A DNA stretch of 39,163 nucleotides from an uncultured Acetatifactor sp. (GTDB lineage Bacteria; Bacillota; Clostridia; Lachnospirales; Lachnospiraceae): the NCBI GenBank assembly GCA_934394665.1, contig CAKRRS010000018.1:1-39163 (forward strand), given 5' to 3'. The notes under the pieces were generated by a model. It was not told where the DNA came from. It searched no databases and was given only the letters and a program-made list of their open reading frames with translations. Shown here piece after piece: positions 8,060-16,296 of this stretch; positions within the stretch are counted from its first letter, which is position 1; every line of letters begins with the position of its first letter. A program made the translations under genes and the position numbers.

Positions 8060-9742
8060 TTATTCCACAGAAACGGTATAGTAGTAAATAGGTTGTCCTC
8101 CATATTGCAGTTCAATATCGCATGCAGGATAAGCATCTTCCAGATCGGCACGAAGTGCTTCTGCCGCATCTTCTGCCACATCGCATCCATAATATACACT
8201 GATCAGTTCGGAATCTTCATCTACCAGTTCCGCGATCATGTCACGGGTCACCTTTACCATATCGGTACCAACGGCTACGATGCCCTGATCACCGATTCCC
8301 ATGAAGTCATCCTTTTTGATCTCCTTGTCGTCGATTACGGTGTCACGTACTGCATACGTCACCTGACCGGTCTTGACATTCTTGATCTCACGGAGCATGG
8401 TCTCTTCGTTCTCTTCTACGGACAATTCGGGAACGAAGTTGATCACTGCAGTAATCCCCTGCGGAATGGTCTTGGTAGGAATGACTAAGAGTTCCTTGTC
8501 TGTCATCAATTCTGCAGCCTGGTTAGCTGCCAGAATAATATTCTTGTTATTCGGAAGCACGAAGATTGTCTTCGCATTCACCTTGTCTACTGCATCCAGA
8601 ATATCTGCGGTACTGGGGTTCATGGTCTGTCCGCCTTCGATAATGTAATCGACACCGAGGCTCTTGAACAACTCACTCAGGCCGTCACCTACCGATACTG
8701 CAAGGAATCCTACTTCCTTCGGAGGCTGGGCAGCCTTCTCTTCTTCAGCCTTTTTCCGGGCAGCTTCTTTCTCAGAGAGCTTGAACAGCTTCTCCTGATG
8801 CTCTAAGCGCATATTGTCGATCTTCATATTAGATAATGCACCATACTTCAATGCCTTCTGGATTGCCAGACCGGGATCATTGGTATGTACATGTACCTTG
8901 ACGACATCGTCGTCTGCCACACATACAATAGAATCACCGATAGACTCTAAGAATGCCTTGAAATCCATCTCTGCTTTTACATTGAACGGCTTGTTCAGCA
9001 GAATGATAAATTCGGTACAATAGCCGAATTTGATCTCCGCCTCTGCCTGTACTTCCAGAGAGCTCTTGGTATCTTCTGCTTTTGCGGTAGCTGCGGGTGC
9101 CACGGTCAGGTCGATCTCTTTGCCCAAAAATGCATCATAAGCGCCGCTCAATACCTCTACCAGACCCTGTCCGCCGGAATCCACCACGCCTGCCTGCTTT
9201 AATACGGGCAGCATCTCGGGCGTCTGACTTAATACATAACGGGCATGCTCGATCACGGTTCCCAAAAACTGTTCCATATCCTCTGCGCCGTCTTCACAAA
9301 GTTCCTTTGCCTTGTCGGAAGCGCCTCTTGCCACGGTAAGAATGGTACCTTCCTTGGGCTTCATAACCGCTTTGTAAGCAGTCTCCACTGCTTTTTCAAA
9401 GGCGTTTGTCAGTGCAGGGATATCCAGAACCTGCTCTTCCTTAATACTCTTGGTAAAGCCACGGAACAACTGGGACAAAATAACACCGGAGTTACCTCTG
9501 GCACCACGCAGGGAACCGCTGGAAATTGCCTTGCAGATAGCAGCCATATCGGCGTCTTCCCCCAATGCTGATACTTCTCTTGCCGCTGACATGATCGTCA
9601 TGGTCATATTGGTTCCGGTATCTCCGTCAGGAACGGGGAATACGTTTAATTCGTTGATCCATTCTTTCTTATTCTCTAAATTCTTGGCGCCGGCTAAGAA
9701 CATCTTGGAAAGCATCTTAGCGTCGATTTGCTGTAAAGCCAC
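8060..9742 (-). CDS. FakA-like DAK2 domain kinase (YloV)
   Basis: About 560 residues. The N-terminal DAK2 (DhaL-type) ATP-binding domain has FPVPDGDTGTNM near 35-46 with the Mg-binding Asp pair, and GARGNSGVILSQ further on. A middle linker precedes a C-terminal Fak1-type domain. FakA phosphorylates fatty acids presented by DegV/FakB carriers so that they can enter phospholipid synthesis. The start is GTG at 9742, preceded by AAGGAGGAAG; the frame extends to an ATG at 9763 but that overlaps the Asp23 gene and lacks a ribosome site. The pairing with an Asp23 gene directly upstream is the common Firmicutes yloU-yloV order. No fakB/degV gene is in the window. Confidence 0.93.
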   Translation of the reverse strand: MALQQIDAKMLSKMFLAGAKNLENKKEWINELNVFPVPDGDTGTNMTMTIMSAAREVSALGEDADMAAICKAISSGSLRGARGNSGVILSQLFRGFTKSIKEEQVLDIPALTNAFEKAVETAYKAVMKPKEGTILTVARGASDKAKELCEDGAEDMEQFLGTVIEHARYVLSQTPEMLPVLKQAGVVDSGGQGLVEVLSGAYDAFLGKEIDLTVAPAATAKAEDTKSSLEVQAEAEIKFGYCTEFIILLNKPFNVKAEMDFKAFLESIGDSIVCVADDDVVKVHVHTNDPGLAIQKALKYGALSNMKIDNMRLEHQEKLFKLSEKEAARKKAEEEKAAQPPKEVGFLAVSVGDGLSELFKSLGVDYIIEGGQTMNPSTADILDAVDKVNAKTIFVLPNNKNIILAANQAAELMTDKELLVIPTKTIPQGITAVINFVPELSVEENEETMLREIKNVKTGQVTYAVRDTVIDDKEIKKDDFMGIGDQGIVAVGTDMVKVTRDMIAELVDEDSELISVYYGCDVAEDAAEALRADLEDAYPACDIELQYGGQPIYYYTVSVE

Positions 9743-9755
9743 AATTACTTCCTCC

Positions 9756-10115
9756 TTAATCAATCACTCTTACACCTTCAACAAAGATGTTGATCTTTTT
9801 GATCTCAATACCGGTAAATTCTTCCACCTTATATTTTACATTGCTGATCAGATTGTCGGTCACAGCCAGAATACTGACACCATATGCAACGATTACGTGG
9901 AAGTCAAGCACCAGTTTGTTGTTGTCCAGGGTTACATTAATCCCTCTGGTGATGCTGTCCATCTTAAGCAGTTTAACCAGACCGTCCTTCATGCTGACGC
10001 CGGCCATACCTACGATACCAAAGCACTCCACCGCAACACTGCCGGCATACTGTGCAATGACTTCATTATCAATAACGATATTTCCCATATGGGTATTCAT
10101 AGAAGAACCTTTCAT
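9756..10115 (-). CDS. Asp23/Gls24 family protein (YloU)
   Basis: A 119-residue protein of the Asp23/Gls24 alkaline-shock family, with the recognisable GIVGMAGVS segment and the C-terminal INIFVEGVRVID. Family members are abundant cytosolic proteins linked to the envelope stress response. The ATG at 10115 has AGGAGG six bases upstream, so the first Met is chosen over those at residues 6 and 10. It ends 13 bases before the fakA GTG. A possible promoter with an extended -10 (TGTTAAAAT on the minus strand) lies about 110 bases upstream. Confidence 0.93.
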   Translation of the reverse strand: MKGSSMNTHMGNIVIDNEVIAQYAGSVAVECFGIVGMAGVSMKDGLVKLLKMDSITRGINVTLDNNKLVLDFHVIVAYGVSILAVTDNLISNVKYKVEEFTGIEIKKINIFVEGVRVID

Positions 10116-10260
10116 ACAGAACCTCCTTTATATTCGGATCAATTGTTTCTTCTGCTATATCTGCGTCGCAATTTTTGCAAGCCCAGACATATATAAATGT
10201 ATTTTAACAGCTTTACGCTGAAAAGGAAACATAAATTTTAAAAAAATAAATATTTTTTAC

Positions 10261-10289
10261 TTGCTTTTATTTTGGTTTTCTGTTAATAT
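10261..10289 (+). promoter_or_regulatory. rpmB promoter
   Basis: TTGCTT, 17 bases, TAATAT, giving a leader of about 85 bases before rpmB. The rest of the 264-base asp23-rpmB gap is A/T-rich and shows no gene. Confidence 0.65.
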
Positions 10290-10379
10290 ATCAATGTTGT
10301 GAGCATTTCACACATGTTTTATTGAAAAATTTGATTAAAAGTAAGCGTAAGATGCGCGTTAGATCGAGGAGGTGTCAAG

Positions 10380-10565
10380 ATGGCTAAATGTGATATTTGC
10401 GGTAAGGGCGTTCATTTCGGTAACAATGTAAGCCATTCTCATAGAAGAAGCAACGCAATTTGGAATTCTAATGTTAAGAGCGTTAAATGCAAGGTTAACG
10501 GCGGAGCTAGAAGAATGCATGTCTGCACCAGCTGCTTAAAGTCTGGTAAAGTTGAGAGAGCTTAA
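10380..10565 (+). CDS. rpmB: 50S ribosomal protein L28
   Basis: A 61-residue L28, a large-subunit ribosomal protein, with the CDICGKG and CTSCLKSG zinc-type cysteine pairs (the zinc-binding form) and the HSHRRSN segment. AGGAGG lies just upstream of the ATG. It is a single-gene unit with its own promoter and a strong terminator; it is also one of only three plus-strand genes here. Confidence 0.98.
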   Translation: MAKCDICGKGVHFGNNVSHSHRRSNAIWNSNVKSVKCKVNGGARRMHVCTSCLKSGKVERA

Positions 10566-10592
10566 TCTTCTTCGATAATATTGGATTTTAGA

Positions 10593-10632
10593 AAGCCAGA
10601 AATGATGAATTTCATTTCTGGCTTATTTTTTT
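10593..10632 (+). terminator. rpmB terminator
   Basis: A 13-bp stem AAGCCAGAAATGA/TCATTTCTGGCTT followed by seven T. It may also stop minus-strand transcripts from the converging gene that ends at 10644. Confidence 0.92.
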
Positions 10633-10643
10633 CATTTGTAAAG

Positions 10644-11183
10644 TTACCAAAACCGCTCTTCCTGTTTGCGCTTTAAATACTCTTTGTTAATCTGTCCCGC
10701 CAGTTCTCCGTCACCGAACAGGTTGTCCGGATGAAAGATCTTGATCAGATCCCGATATCTTTTCCGTAATGCAAGCGGATTATTTACGCCGCGGAACAAA
10801 ACCTGTACCGCCGCAAACCCGTTATTTTCCGCTTCCTTATCCCGGTTTTCACGCTCTGATGTTTCTTCTAAAAGTGTACGGCGCTCCGTCTCGAATTTTT
10901 TACGATCTTCTTCCAGCTGGCGAAAACCCTCCTGGAGAATAGCCATTTTTTTCTCAAAAAACAGATTCTCTTCTTTCAAACGTTTCCGCTCCATGACTGT
11001 CCGTCTGTTCAGCTCGTCCAATTCGTCACGCAGTTTCACTCGTTCTTCCAGAAATTTATTCCGGGATTGTTCCAGTTCGGTACGCTCCTGCTTCAGACGC
11101 ATATTTTCCCGAAACAGCCATAGCTTGGCTTCTCTCAATTCCTCACTGTTTTCCGCTTTTATGACCGCTTCCCAATCTATCAT
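10644..11183 (-). CDS. Coiled-coil protein with a J-domain-like C-terminus
   Basis: 179 residues with no recognised named family. Residues about 10-118 form one long, highly charged coiled coil. The C-terminus (about 136-175) reads LALRKRYRDLIKIFHPDN and then a helix with NKEYLKR, matching helices II and III of a J domain with the HPD tripeptide at 151-153. J domains stimulate Hsp70 ATPase, so a DnaK co-chaperone role is inferred. It follows the 47-aa membrane peptide by 11 bases, with GAGGGTG as ribosome site, and is the last gene of its unit. Confidence 0.75.
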   Translation of the reverse strand: MIDWEAVIKAENSEELREAKLWLFRENMRLKQERTELEQSRNKFLEERVKLRDELDELNRRTVMERKRLKEENLFFEKKMAILQEGFRQLEEDRKKFETERRTLLEETSERENRDKEAENNGFAAVQVLFRGVNNPLALRKRYRDLIKIFHPDNLFGDGELAGQINKEYLKRKQEERFW

Positions 11184-11194
11184 GCTGCACCCTC

Positions 11195-11338
11195 TTATTC
11201 ACAACCGCAGAAAAGATAATACCCCACAAATAATAAAAGTGCTACCATGATCAGACCGATAAATCGATTATGGATGATCAGCATAAGCAACATGCCAATC
11301 GCAACAAAAAACAGTATCAGACCGATAAGTTTTTTCAT
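11195..11338 (-). CDS. Small two-span membrane peptide (47 aa)
   Basis: A 47-codon ORF starting MKKLIGLILF and ending FCGCE. It is almost entirely hydrophobic, with two predicted spans split by IIHNRF, and has a Cys-Gly-Cys near the end. The ATG at 11338 has GGGATGG upstream. It sits 55 bases after ytfJ and 11 bases before the coiled-coil gene on the same strand, filling the gap exactly as an operon member would. No family recognised. Confidence 0.6.
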   Translation of the reverse strand: MKKLIGLILFFVAIGMLLMLIIHNRFIGLIMVALLLFVGYYLFCGCE

Positions 11339-11393
11339 AATCCATCCCGATCTTCCATGTTTTCCTTTTATTATATGCAGAGTAAATCAAATA

Positions 11394-11819
11394 TTACTTC
11401 TCTTCTGTAGTTTTCTCTTCCTCTTCCGGAAACGCAATGTCCACGACTTCTGCATCGGACATTTCTTCTTTTTCCTTCGGCTGGGTAAATTTATCTACAA
11501 TATCGGGAATCATATCCAAGATCTTTGTAACCGTATCCTGATTCTTGATATTTACCAGCTTGGTAGAACCGTTTTTGATCACCAGCACTGCACTGGGTGT
11601 CATCTTGCCGCCTAAGCCCCCGGCTCCTGATGCAGATTTTTTCTCTGCATTGTTACCTGCTCCGGCTCCCACGCCAAAGGTAACATCGACCAAAGGTAAA
11701 ATAATGGTATCCCCGATTTTTGTAGCTTCCCCGACTACCGTCTTGGTAGAAAGCACGGTATCCATACCTTTTAACAAAGATTCCACAACTCCCTGAAACT
11801 GATTTTCTCTGTCTGCCAT
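11394..11819 (-). CDS. ytfJ: GerW/YtfJ family sporulation protein
   Basis: A 141-residue GerW (YtfJ) family protein. The core has TVVGEATKIGDTIILPLVDV and a glycine-rich stretch (GAGGLGG) before PSAVLVI, followed by an acidic tail. In Bacillus, YtfJ is made in the forespore and is needed for normal germination. It lies 17 bases after ytfI, the same order as in Bacillus, which supports both calls. Confidence 0.93.
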   Translation of the reverse strand: MADRENQFQGVVESLLKGMDTVLSTKTVVGEATKIGDTIILPLVDVTFGVGAGAGNNAEKKSASGAGGLGGKMTPSAVLVIKNGSTKLVNIKNQDTVTKILDMIPDIVDKFTQPKEKEEMSDAEVVDIAFPEEEEKTTEEK

Positions 11820-11836
11820 AAAAAACCTCCTACTGA

Positions 11837-12802
11837 TTAACTAGCTTTTTTCTGTATTTTCTTAAATTGTTTTATTTTATCCAATAATTGACGTAATCTC
11901 TTGTCAAGCAACAGCCGTACTGAGTGAAACAACACGCAACCTATCGTAAAATGTCCAGCGGTCTGAAAATCTCCTTCTAAAACAGCCTGTTCAAAATCCG
12001 GGGTAATGTTGATTCCCTTCCCAAACCAGGAAAGCAGCATACCGTAAATACCGTACAAATACCCAGTAGTGTCCGGAGATCCGGTACCGATTACCGCATT
12101 TATTTGAAGTTTTCTTGGACGAAGTCTTTTTATAATAAATCCAAACCGTTTCCCTGCGTGTTGCAAAAGCCCCTGTGTATCGGGATCCTTCCACAATTCT
12201 CTGTAAAAAGAGAGATTCTGTAGAATATTTTTGATTTTAGCACAGATTTTTTTCACTGTGTACCTGATTTTATCAAAAAGTTGTTGCAGCCTGCCGTTAT
12301 TTTCTTCAGGAATTTCAGAATGCTCGTGCTGATTTGCTGCTTCTCCGGTGCTTTTGTCTTCCGTGACCTTCTGTTCGTGAGGTGAATCTACGCACTGCAC
12401 CGGATTTTCCGGCTCCGCCATCATCTTATCAGTACTTTGTTGTGCTTTCTCGCTCTGCTTTGCAACATTCTGCTCCGCGCTCTCCTGCTTTTCGGAAGCA
12501 TTTTTCTTTTTCTTCTTTTTCTGAGAAGAATTCTTTTTCTCTGCCGAGGAATCATACACCGTAAAAAAAAGGCATTTTACAAGAAGTTTCCCGGGTTCCG
12601 GATAGCTGTACGCAATTCGGAAAAAGCCGAGCAGCCAGTTTGCCTTTGCCGTAATCTGCATATCTTCGGATGTCTTTTTTCCAAATGCTTTATATGTGAC
12701 AGGGAAAAATAAAATCAATAAAATGATTACAAGCGCAACACCAAGCAGAGTCAGGAGTAAGATTCCGAGGATACTTAATAATTTTAACAGAATCGTCAAC
12801 AT
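11837..12802 (-). CDS. ytfI: DUF2953 protein (YtfI-like)
   Basis: 321 residues: an N-terminal hydrophobic segment (about 1-35), a lysine/glutamate/serine-rich middle (about 90-170) of low complexity, and a C-terminal DUF2953 domain with NAVIGTGSPDTTGYLYGIYG. The family is found beside ytfJ in spore formers; its biochemical role is unknown. The start codon overlaps the stop of the upstream 107-aa gene by seven bases (ATGTTGA), which suggests translational coupling. Confidence 0.85.
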   Translation of the reverse strand: MLTILLKLLSILGILLLTLLGVALVIILLILFFPVTYKAFGKKTSEDMQITAKANWLLGFFRIAYSYPEPGKLLVKCLFFTVYDSSAEKKNSSQKKKKKKNASEKQESAEQNVAKQSEKAQQSTDKMMAEPENPVQCVDSPHEQKVTEDKSTGEAANQHEHSEIPEENNGRLQQLFDKIRYTVKKICAKIKNILQNLSFYRELWKDPDTQGLLQHAGKRFGFIIKRLRPRKLQINAVIGTGSPDTTGYLYGIYGMLLSWFGKGINITPDFEQAVLEGDFQTAGHFTIGCVLFHSVRLLLDKRLRQLLDKIKQFKKIQKKAS

Positions 12803-13119
12803 AACAAATACTCCCGCAGCTTACAGTCACCTCTGGCTTTCAGACAATCTCCGGCAATCTGTTCGATCACCTTCAGTGCTTCCTCATAATCAGAGGCGAT
12901 TCCGAGGACATAAAAGCTTTCCTTCTTATAATGTGGCTGCACAAGCTGTCTTGCATCAAAGATATCCAGTTGATCCGATGGATTTCGGGCCGGCGTGATA
13001 AGATATACATTCGCCAAAAGAGGCTTTTTAGACAGTCTCTTTTTTAGTTTATCCAGTTTTTCGGTTGTAATGCTCTCACCCAGATAGAGAGCCTGCGCAA
13101 ATTCAATCTGTCCTGCCAT
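12796..13119 (-). CDS. Conserved unknown 107-aa protein, first gene of the ytfIJ unit
   Basis: 107 residues, soluble, no family recognised. The N-terminal half is a basic helix (KLDKLKKRLSKKP) followed by a predicted strand with VYLITPARN; the C-terminal half has alternating strand and helix, ending with two Cys pairs. Mixed alpha/beta composition and complete overlap coupling to ytfI suggest a real gene. AAGGAAG precedes the ATG and a good promoter lies at 13165-13193. A sporulation or envelope role is inferred from neighbours only. Confidence 0.75.
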   Translation of the reverse strand: MAGQIEFAQALYLGESITTEKLDKLKKRLSKKPLLANVYLITPARNPSDQLDIFDARQLVQPHYKKESFYVLGIASDYEEALKVIEQIAGDCLKARGDCKLREYLLC

Positions 13120-13164
13120 AATCTTCCTTAAAATGTTGTAACCGTTCCTGACTTTTTCTTCTTC

Positions 13165-13193
13165 AGTATAGCATAGTTTTTCTTATATTACAA
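13165..13193 (-). promoter_or_regulatory. Promoter of the ytfIJ unit
   Basis: The minus strand reads TTGTAA, 17 bases, TATACT, with TG one base before the -10. It is back to back with the HD-GYP promoter at 13204-13231. Confidence 0.7.
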
Positions 13194-13203
13194 TTTTTGT
13201 TGC

Positions 13204-13231
13204 TTGACTTTTTAGCATGATATTTTATACT
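13204..13231 (+). promoter_or_regulatory. Promoter of the HD-GYP-like gene
   Basis: TTGACT, 16 bases, TATACT on the plus strand, about 25 bases before the ribosome site. Confidence 0.7.
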
Positions 13232-13261
13232 TGAATTAGTACAAATGAGGAGGTAATCACA

Positions 13262-14314
13262 TTGAAGGTTATTACGAAAATGGAGTTAAAGCCCGATATG
13301 GTTCTCGGTGAGGATATTCTGGATCAGAATCGTGTTATTTATCCCGCGGGAACGACAGTTACTCCGCAGATCATTGAGAAATTAAAACGCTATCATCTGG
13401 TTTGCGTTACGATAATGGAAGACATTGATTTTGCCACAACTCATTACGAGAAGATCCGCTTTGATTCCAATTTCAAAGCTTTTGAGCAGGCCTATCCGCT
13501 CTTTCTGGGACAGTATAAGCTTGCGATGAAGCAGCTGCTGATCATGGGCAGGAAGCCTGCAGATATTATCCTGCTTACGATTTATAAGGAACTGTACTAT
13601 TATATTTCTTCAGGTTCTGTATTGTTGGATTATCTGTACAATCTTATGCCGAGTGAGGACGAGCTTACTTATACACAGGGATTGAATGCCGCACTTTTGG
13701 CAGGTACTTTTGCCGACTGGCTTTCCATGAGTGAGGAAGAAAAAAATGCACTGATTCTCTGCGGATTCTACTATGATATCGGTAAACTGCAGCTTCCCTA
13801 TGAACTGTTATGGAAACCGGGAAAACTTACCGAGGAAGAATTCAAGGTCATCAAGACGCATCCCGTGGTAGGCTATACCACGGTTCGTAACCAGGAGCTG
13901 AACGAGCATGTGAAAAACGCAGTCATCATGCATCACGAGCGTCTGGACGGCAGCGGATATCCTTATCACATGTCCGGGCAGAAAATAGATGTCTATGCCA
14001 GATATATGGCAATTATTGACGCTTATATTGCCATGGCATCCCCCAGAACCTATCGTAATGCGCTGACACCGCTGCAGATTCTCGGCAATTTTGAAAAAAG
14101 TCTGGATAAGTTCGATGTGGAATTATTGATGCCCATCATGAAAAGAATCGCCGATGCACAGATAGGCACCAATGTACAACTAAATGACGGAACTGTCTGG
14201 GAAGTACTGATCATTCATCCCAATAAGTACTCCCGTCCGATTCTCAGAAATGAAAAGAATGAATTCGTAGATCTCCTTCAGAGACCCGATCTGGAAATTG
14301 TGAAAAATGTATAA
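13262..14314 (+). CDS. HD-GYP-like protein with degenerate metal site
   Basis: 350 residues starting at TTG 13262, preceded by GAGGAGG eight bases upstream. An N-terminal region (about 1-125) precedes an HD-GYP-type domain (about 135-310) and a short C-terminal strand-rich part. HD-GYP proteins usually hydrolyse cyclic-di-GMP. Here HHE (224-226), DGSGYP (229-234) and His200 are kept. However, the HD doublet is YD (Tyr171-Asp172 in YYDIGK), and the earlier conserved His is Gln139 (TYTQGLN). Two metal ligands are thus missing, so a sensor or regulatory role is as likely as catalysis. No GGDEF partner is in the window. Confidence 0.85.
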   Translation: MKVITKMELKPDMVLGEDILDQNRVIYPAGTTVTPQIIEKLKRYHLVCVTIMEDIDFATTHYEKIRFDSNFKAFEQAYPLFLGQYKLAMKQLLIMGRKPADIILLTIYKELYYYISSGSVLLDYLYNLMPSEDELTYTQGLNAALLAGTFADWLSMSEEEKNALILCGFYYDIGKLQLPYELLWKPGKLTEEEFKVIKTHPVVGYTTVRNQELNEHVKNAVIMHHERLDGSGYPYHMSGQKIDVYARYMAIIDAYIAMASPRTYRNALTPLQILGNFEKSLDKFDVELLMPIMKRIADAQIGTNVQLNDGTVWEVLIIHPNKYSRPILRNEKNEFVDLLQRPDLEIVKNV

Positions 14315-14322
14315 ATCATATC

Positions 14323-14360
14323 AGGAATCATCAATTTTCCCATTGATGATTCCTTTTTTT
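14323..14360 (+). terminator. Terminator of the HD-GYP-like gene
   Basis: A 13-bp stem AGGAATCATCAAT/ATTGATGATTCCT followed by a T-run. It lies inside the last codons of the convergent NUDIX gene. Confidence 0.9.
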
Positions 14361-14771
14361 CTCCAGATATAATGCATACGCTTTCTCTAAAATCTGTTTT
14401 TCGTTCGCAAATTTTAACAGATGGTACGCTTCATGATATTTGTAAAAACCGGAATCTGCGAAGAATTCTTCTCTCTGGGGTTTGCTGTAGTAGCTGTCCG
14501 TTCCCATCAGATACCAGTGCACCTCTTTCTCCACCACATCTTCCGAAACGGTAAAAGAATATTCGCTTCGTCCGACGTACTCTACGATAAAAGCCTTGGA
14601 GCCGCTTTCTTCCCGTACTTCTCTGAGTGCCGTCTGTTCATGGGTTTCTCCGGCTTCCACGGTTCCCTTCGGCAACACCCAGCCCTCGTATTTATTTTTA
14701 ATATTCTTATAGAGAAGCAGGATCTTCCCACGGAATATCACAACTCCGCCACAACTGGTTGCTTCTATCAT
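14331..14771 (-). CDS. NUDIX hydrolase
   Basis: About 146 residues. The Nudix box is complete: G-x5-E-x7-REV-x-EESG, within KGTVEAGE and ALREVREESG. Such enzymes hydrolyse nucleoside diphosphate-linked compounds; the substrate cannot be read from sequence. The frame is open to 14867, but that part overlaps the PBP gene. I choose ATG 14771 (MIEATSCGGVV), 19 bases after the PBP stop with GGAGG upstream, though with a longish spacer. It is the last gene of the division/cell-wall cluster. Confidence 0.9.
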   Translation of the reverse strand: MIEATSCGGVVIFRGKILLLYKNIKNKYEGWVLPKGTVEAGETHEQTALREVREESGSKAFIVEYVGRSEYSFTVSEDVVEKEVHWYLMGTDSYYSKPQREEFFADSGFYKYHEAYHLLKFANEKQILEKAYALYLEKKRNHQWEN

Positions 14772-14790
14772 CGTTTCGTAAGCCCTCCGG

Positions 14791-16296
14791 TTACTCTTTT
14801 TCGTTAAAGTAAGCATCAAAGATACGTCTTGCAATTGGTACGGCATAATCGCCGCCACTGCCGGCACCCTCTACAATAATCGTCACACAGACTTCCGGAT
14901 CTTCAGCCGGTGCAAATCCTGTAAACCAGGCATGACTGTCTCCTTTGATATTATTATACTCTGCCGAACCTGTTTTGCCGGCTGCGGTATAATCAAGTCC
15001 CTTTAACCTGGAAGCTGTGCCCTCCTGCACTACGTCCGTCATGAGCTGTCTCAGAATCGCGGACTCGTCTTCTGTCATGAGTCGTCCGTATTCGGAAGCC
15101 TTAAAGCTTTTTATCACAGTGCCTTCGTCATTCTCCACATGGTCGATCACATAGGGCTTCATCAGGACACCGTTATTGGCAATCGCACAGGTGATCATAT
15201 TCAAATGCATCGGTGTGATCTGTGTCTTGCCCTGCCCTATGGAAGTCTGCATCATTTCCGCAGGCGGCGTACTCTCGGAGACAAGTGCAGTACTCTTTGC
15301 ATAATTCAACGTTAACGGCAATTCCTTGTTAAAAAGTAAATTGTTTAAGGTTTCCTGGAAGGCATTCCGATCCAGACTCATTCCGATATTGGCAAAAGAA
15401 GAATTACAAGATTTTGCAAAGGATTTCGTAAAATCCACCTGACCGTGGTTAGAACCATGATAGCAGCTGATCTTGCTGTCCCCCAGTCGGAAAGAGCCGT
15501 TACAATGATAAGAATAGTTCTGATACGTATCCGGATTCTCCCGAATGTATTCCAATGCCGTTACGATTTTAAAAGTAGATCCCGGCGGATACAAGCCTTG
15601 CGTCGCACGATTCAAAAGTACTGTACTGGAATCGTTGGATACCAGGTCGTCCCAGATATCGGCAATGGAATTCGGATCAAAATCAGGATGGGATACCATC
15701 GCAAGTATTTTTCCGGTGGAGACTTCCGTTACAATAACCGCACCGCGGTAAATATCAAGCTGGTCATTTGCCACCTGCTGAATCTGTACATCCAGGGTAG
15801 TGTATACATTATCTCCCGGATTCTTTTTCCCCACGGTATCATTTTTCACTTTGTTCGTCAACGAAGTGTTGGTGTTGATCAGATAGTAATTAGCCAATGC
15901 CTCCACTCCCATTCTACCCTGTGTGGAATATCCGACAATATGGGAAAACAGGTTTTTATAAGGATAACTGCGGCTTTCTTCTTCCTCATCCTTCAGAATG
16001 GTTTCGGCAAGCACTTCTCCGTCCCTGGAATAAATCGATCCGCGGTAGTTTCTGGAAAGCAGGATCTGCTGACGGGAATTATAGCTGTTATTGATCATGT
16101 CCTGCTCACTGGTAGCTACGAAATGTCCGAGATAAATCAGGAGGCATAAAAACAGTACACCGACAGCACCTGCAGACAACCAGATTTCCCTCTGGTTTCC
16201 CATACGTTTTCTGTTCTGAGAAGTTTTGTTTTGAGATGCTTTTTTGCCGGCAGTACTTTTCTTGTTATTCTTATTTTGCGTCTTATTTTCTGCCAT
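14791..16296 (-). CDS. Class B penicillin-binding protein (transpeptidase)
   Basis: A 501-residue class B PBP: a basic cytoplasmic tail (1-36), one membrane span (about 38-60), a short dimerisation-type region and a transpeptidase domain. Catalytic motifs are all present: STFK at 240-243 (nucleophile Ser240), SCN at 296-298 and KTGSA from 441. It cross-links peptidoglycan outside the membrane and is a beta-lactam target. It overlaps the upstream SEDS gene by 14 bases, the usual glycosyltransferase-transpeptidase gene pair. The layout resembles the RodA-PbpA pairs of Gram-positives; no PASTA domain is present. Confidence 0.95.
   Translation of the reverse strand: MAENKTQNKNNKKSTAGKKASQNKTSQNRKRMGNQREIWLSAGAVGVLFLCLLIYLGHFVATSEQDMINNSYNSRQQILLSRNYRGSIYSRDGEVLAETILKDEEEESRSYPYKNLFSHIVGYSTQGRMGVEALANYYLINTNTSLTNKVKNDTVGKKNPGDNVYTTLDVQIQQVANDQLDIYRGAVIVTEVSTGKILAMVSHPDFDPNSIADIWDDLVSNDSSTVLLNRATQGLYPPGSTFKIVTALEYIRENPDTYQNYSYHCNGSFRLGDSKISCYHGSNHGQVDFTKSFAKSCNSSFANIGMSLDRNAFQETLNNLLFNKELPLTLNYAKSTALVSESTPPAEMMQTSIGQGKTQITPMHLNMITCAIANNGVLMKPYVIDHVENDEGTVIKSFKASEYGRLMTEDESAILRQLMTDVVQEGTASRLKGLDYTAAGKTGSAEYNNIKGDSHAWFTGFAPAEDPEVCVTIIVEGAGSGGDYAVPIARRIFDAYFNEKE

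Noticed and set aside
9743..9763. Upstream ATG extension of the FakA-like protein
   Set aside because: It overlaps the Asp23 gene and lacks a ribosome site, while GTG 9742 has AAGGAGG at good distance.
9450..10196. Plus-strand ORF of 248 codons opposite fakA and asp23
   Set aside because: Crosses two real genes and the promoter region on the other strand; no motifs.
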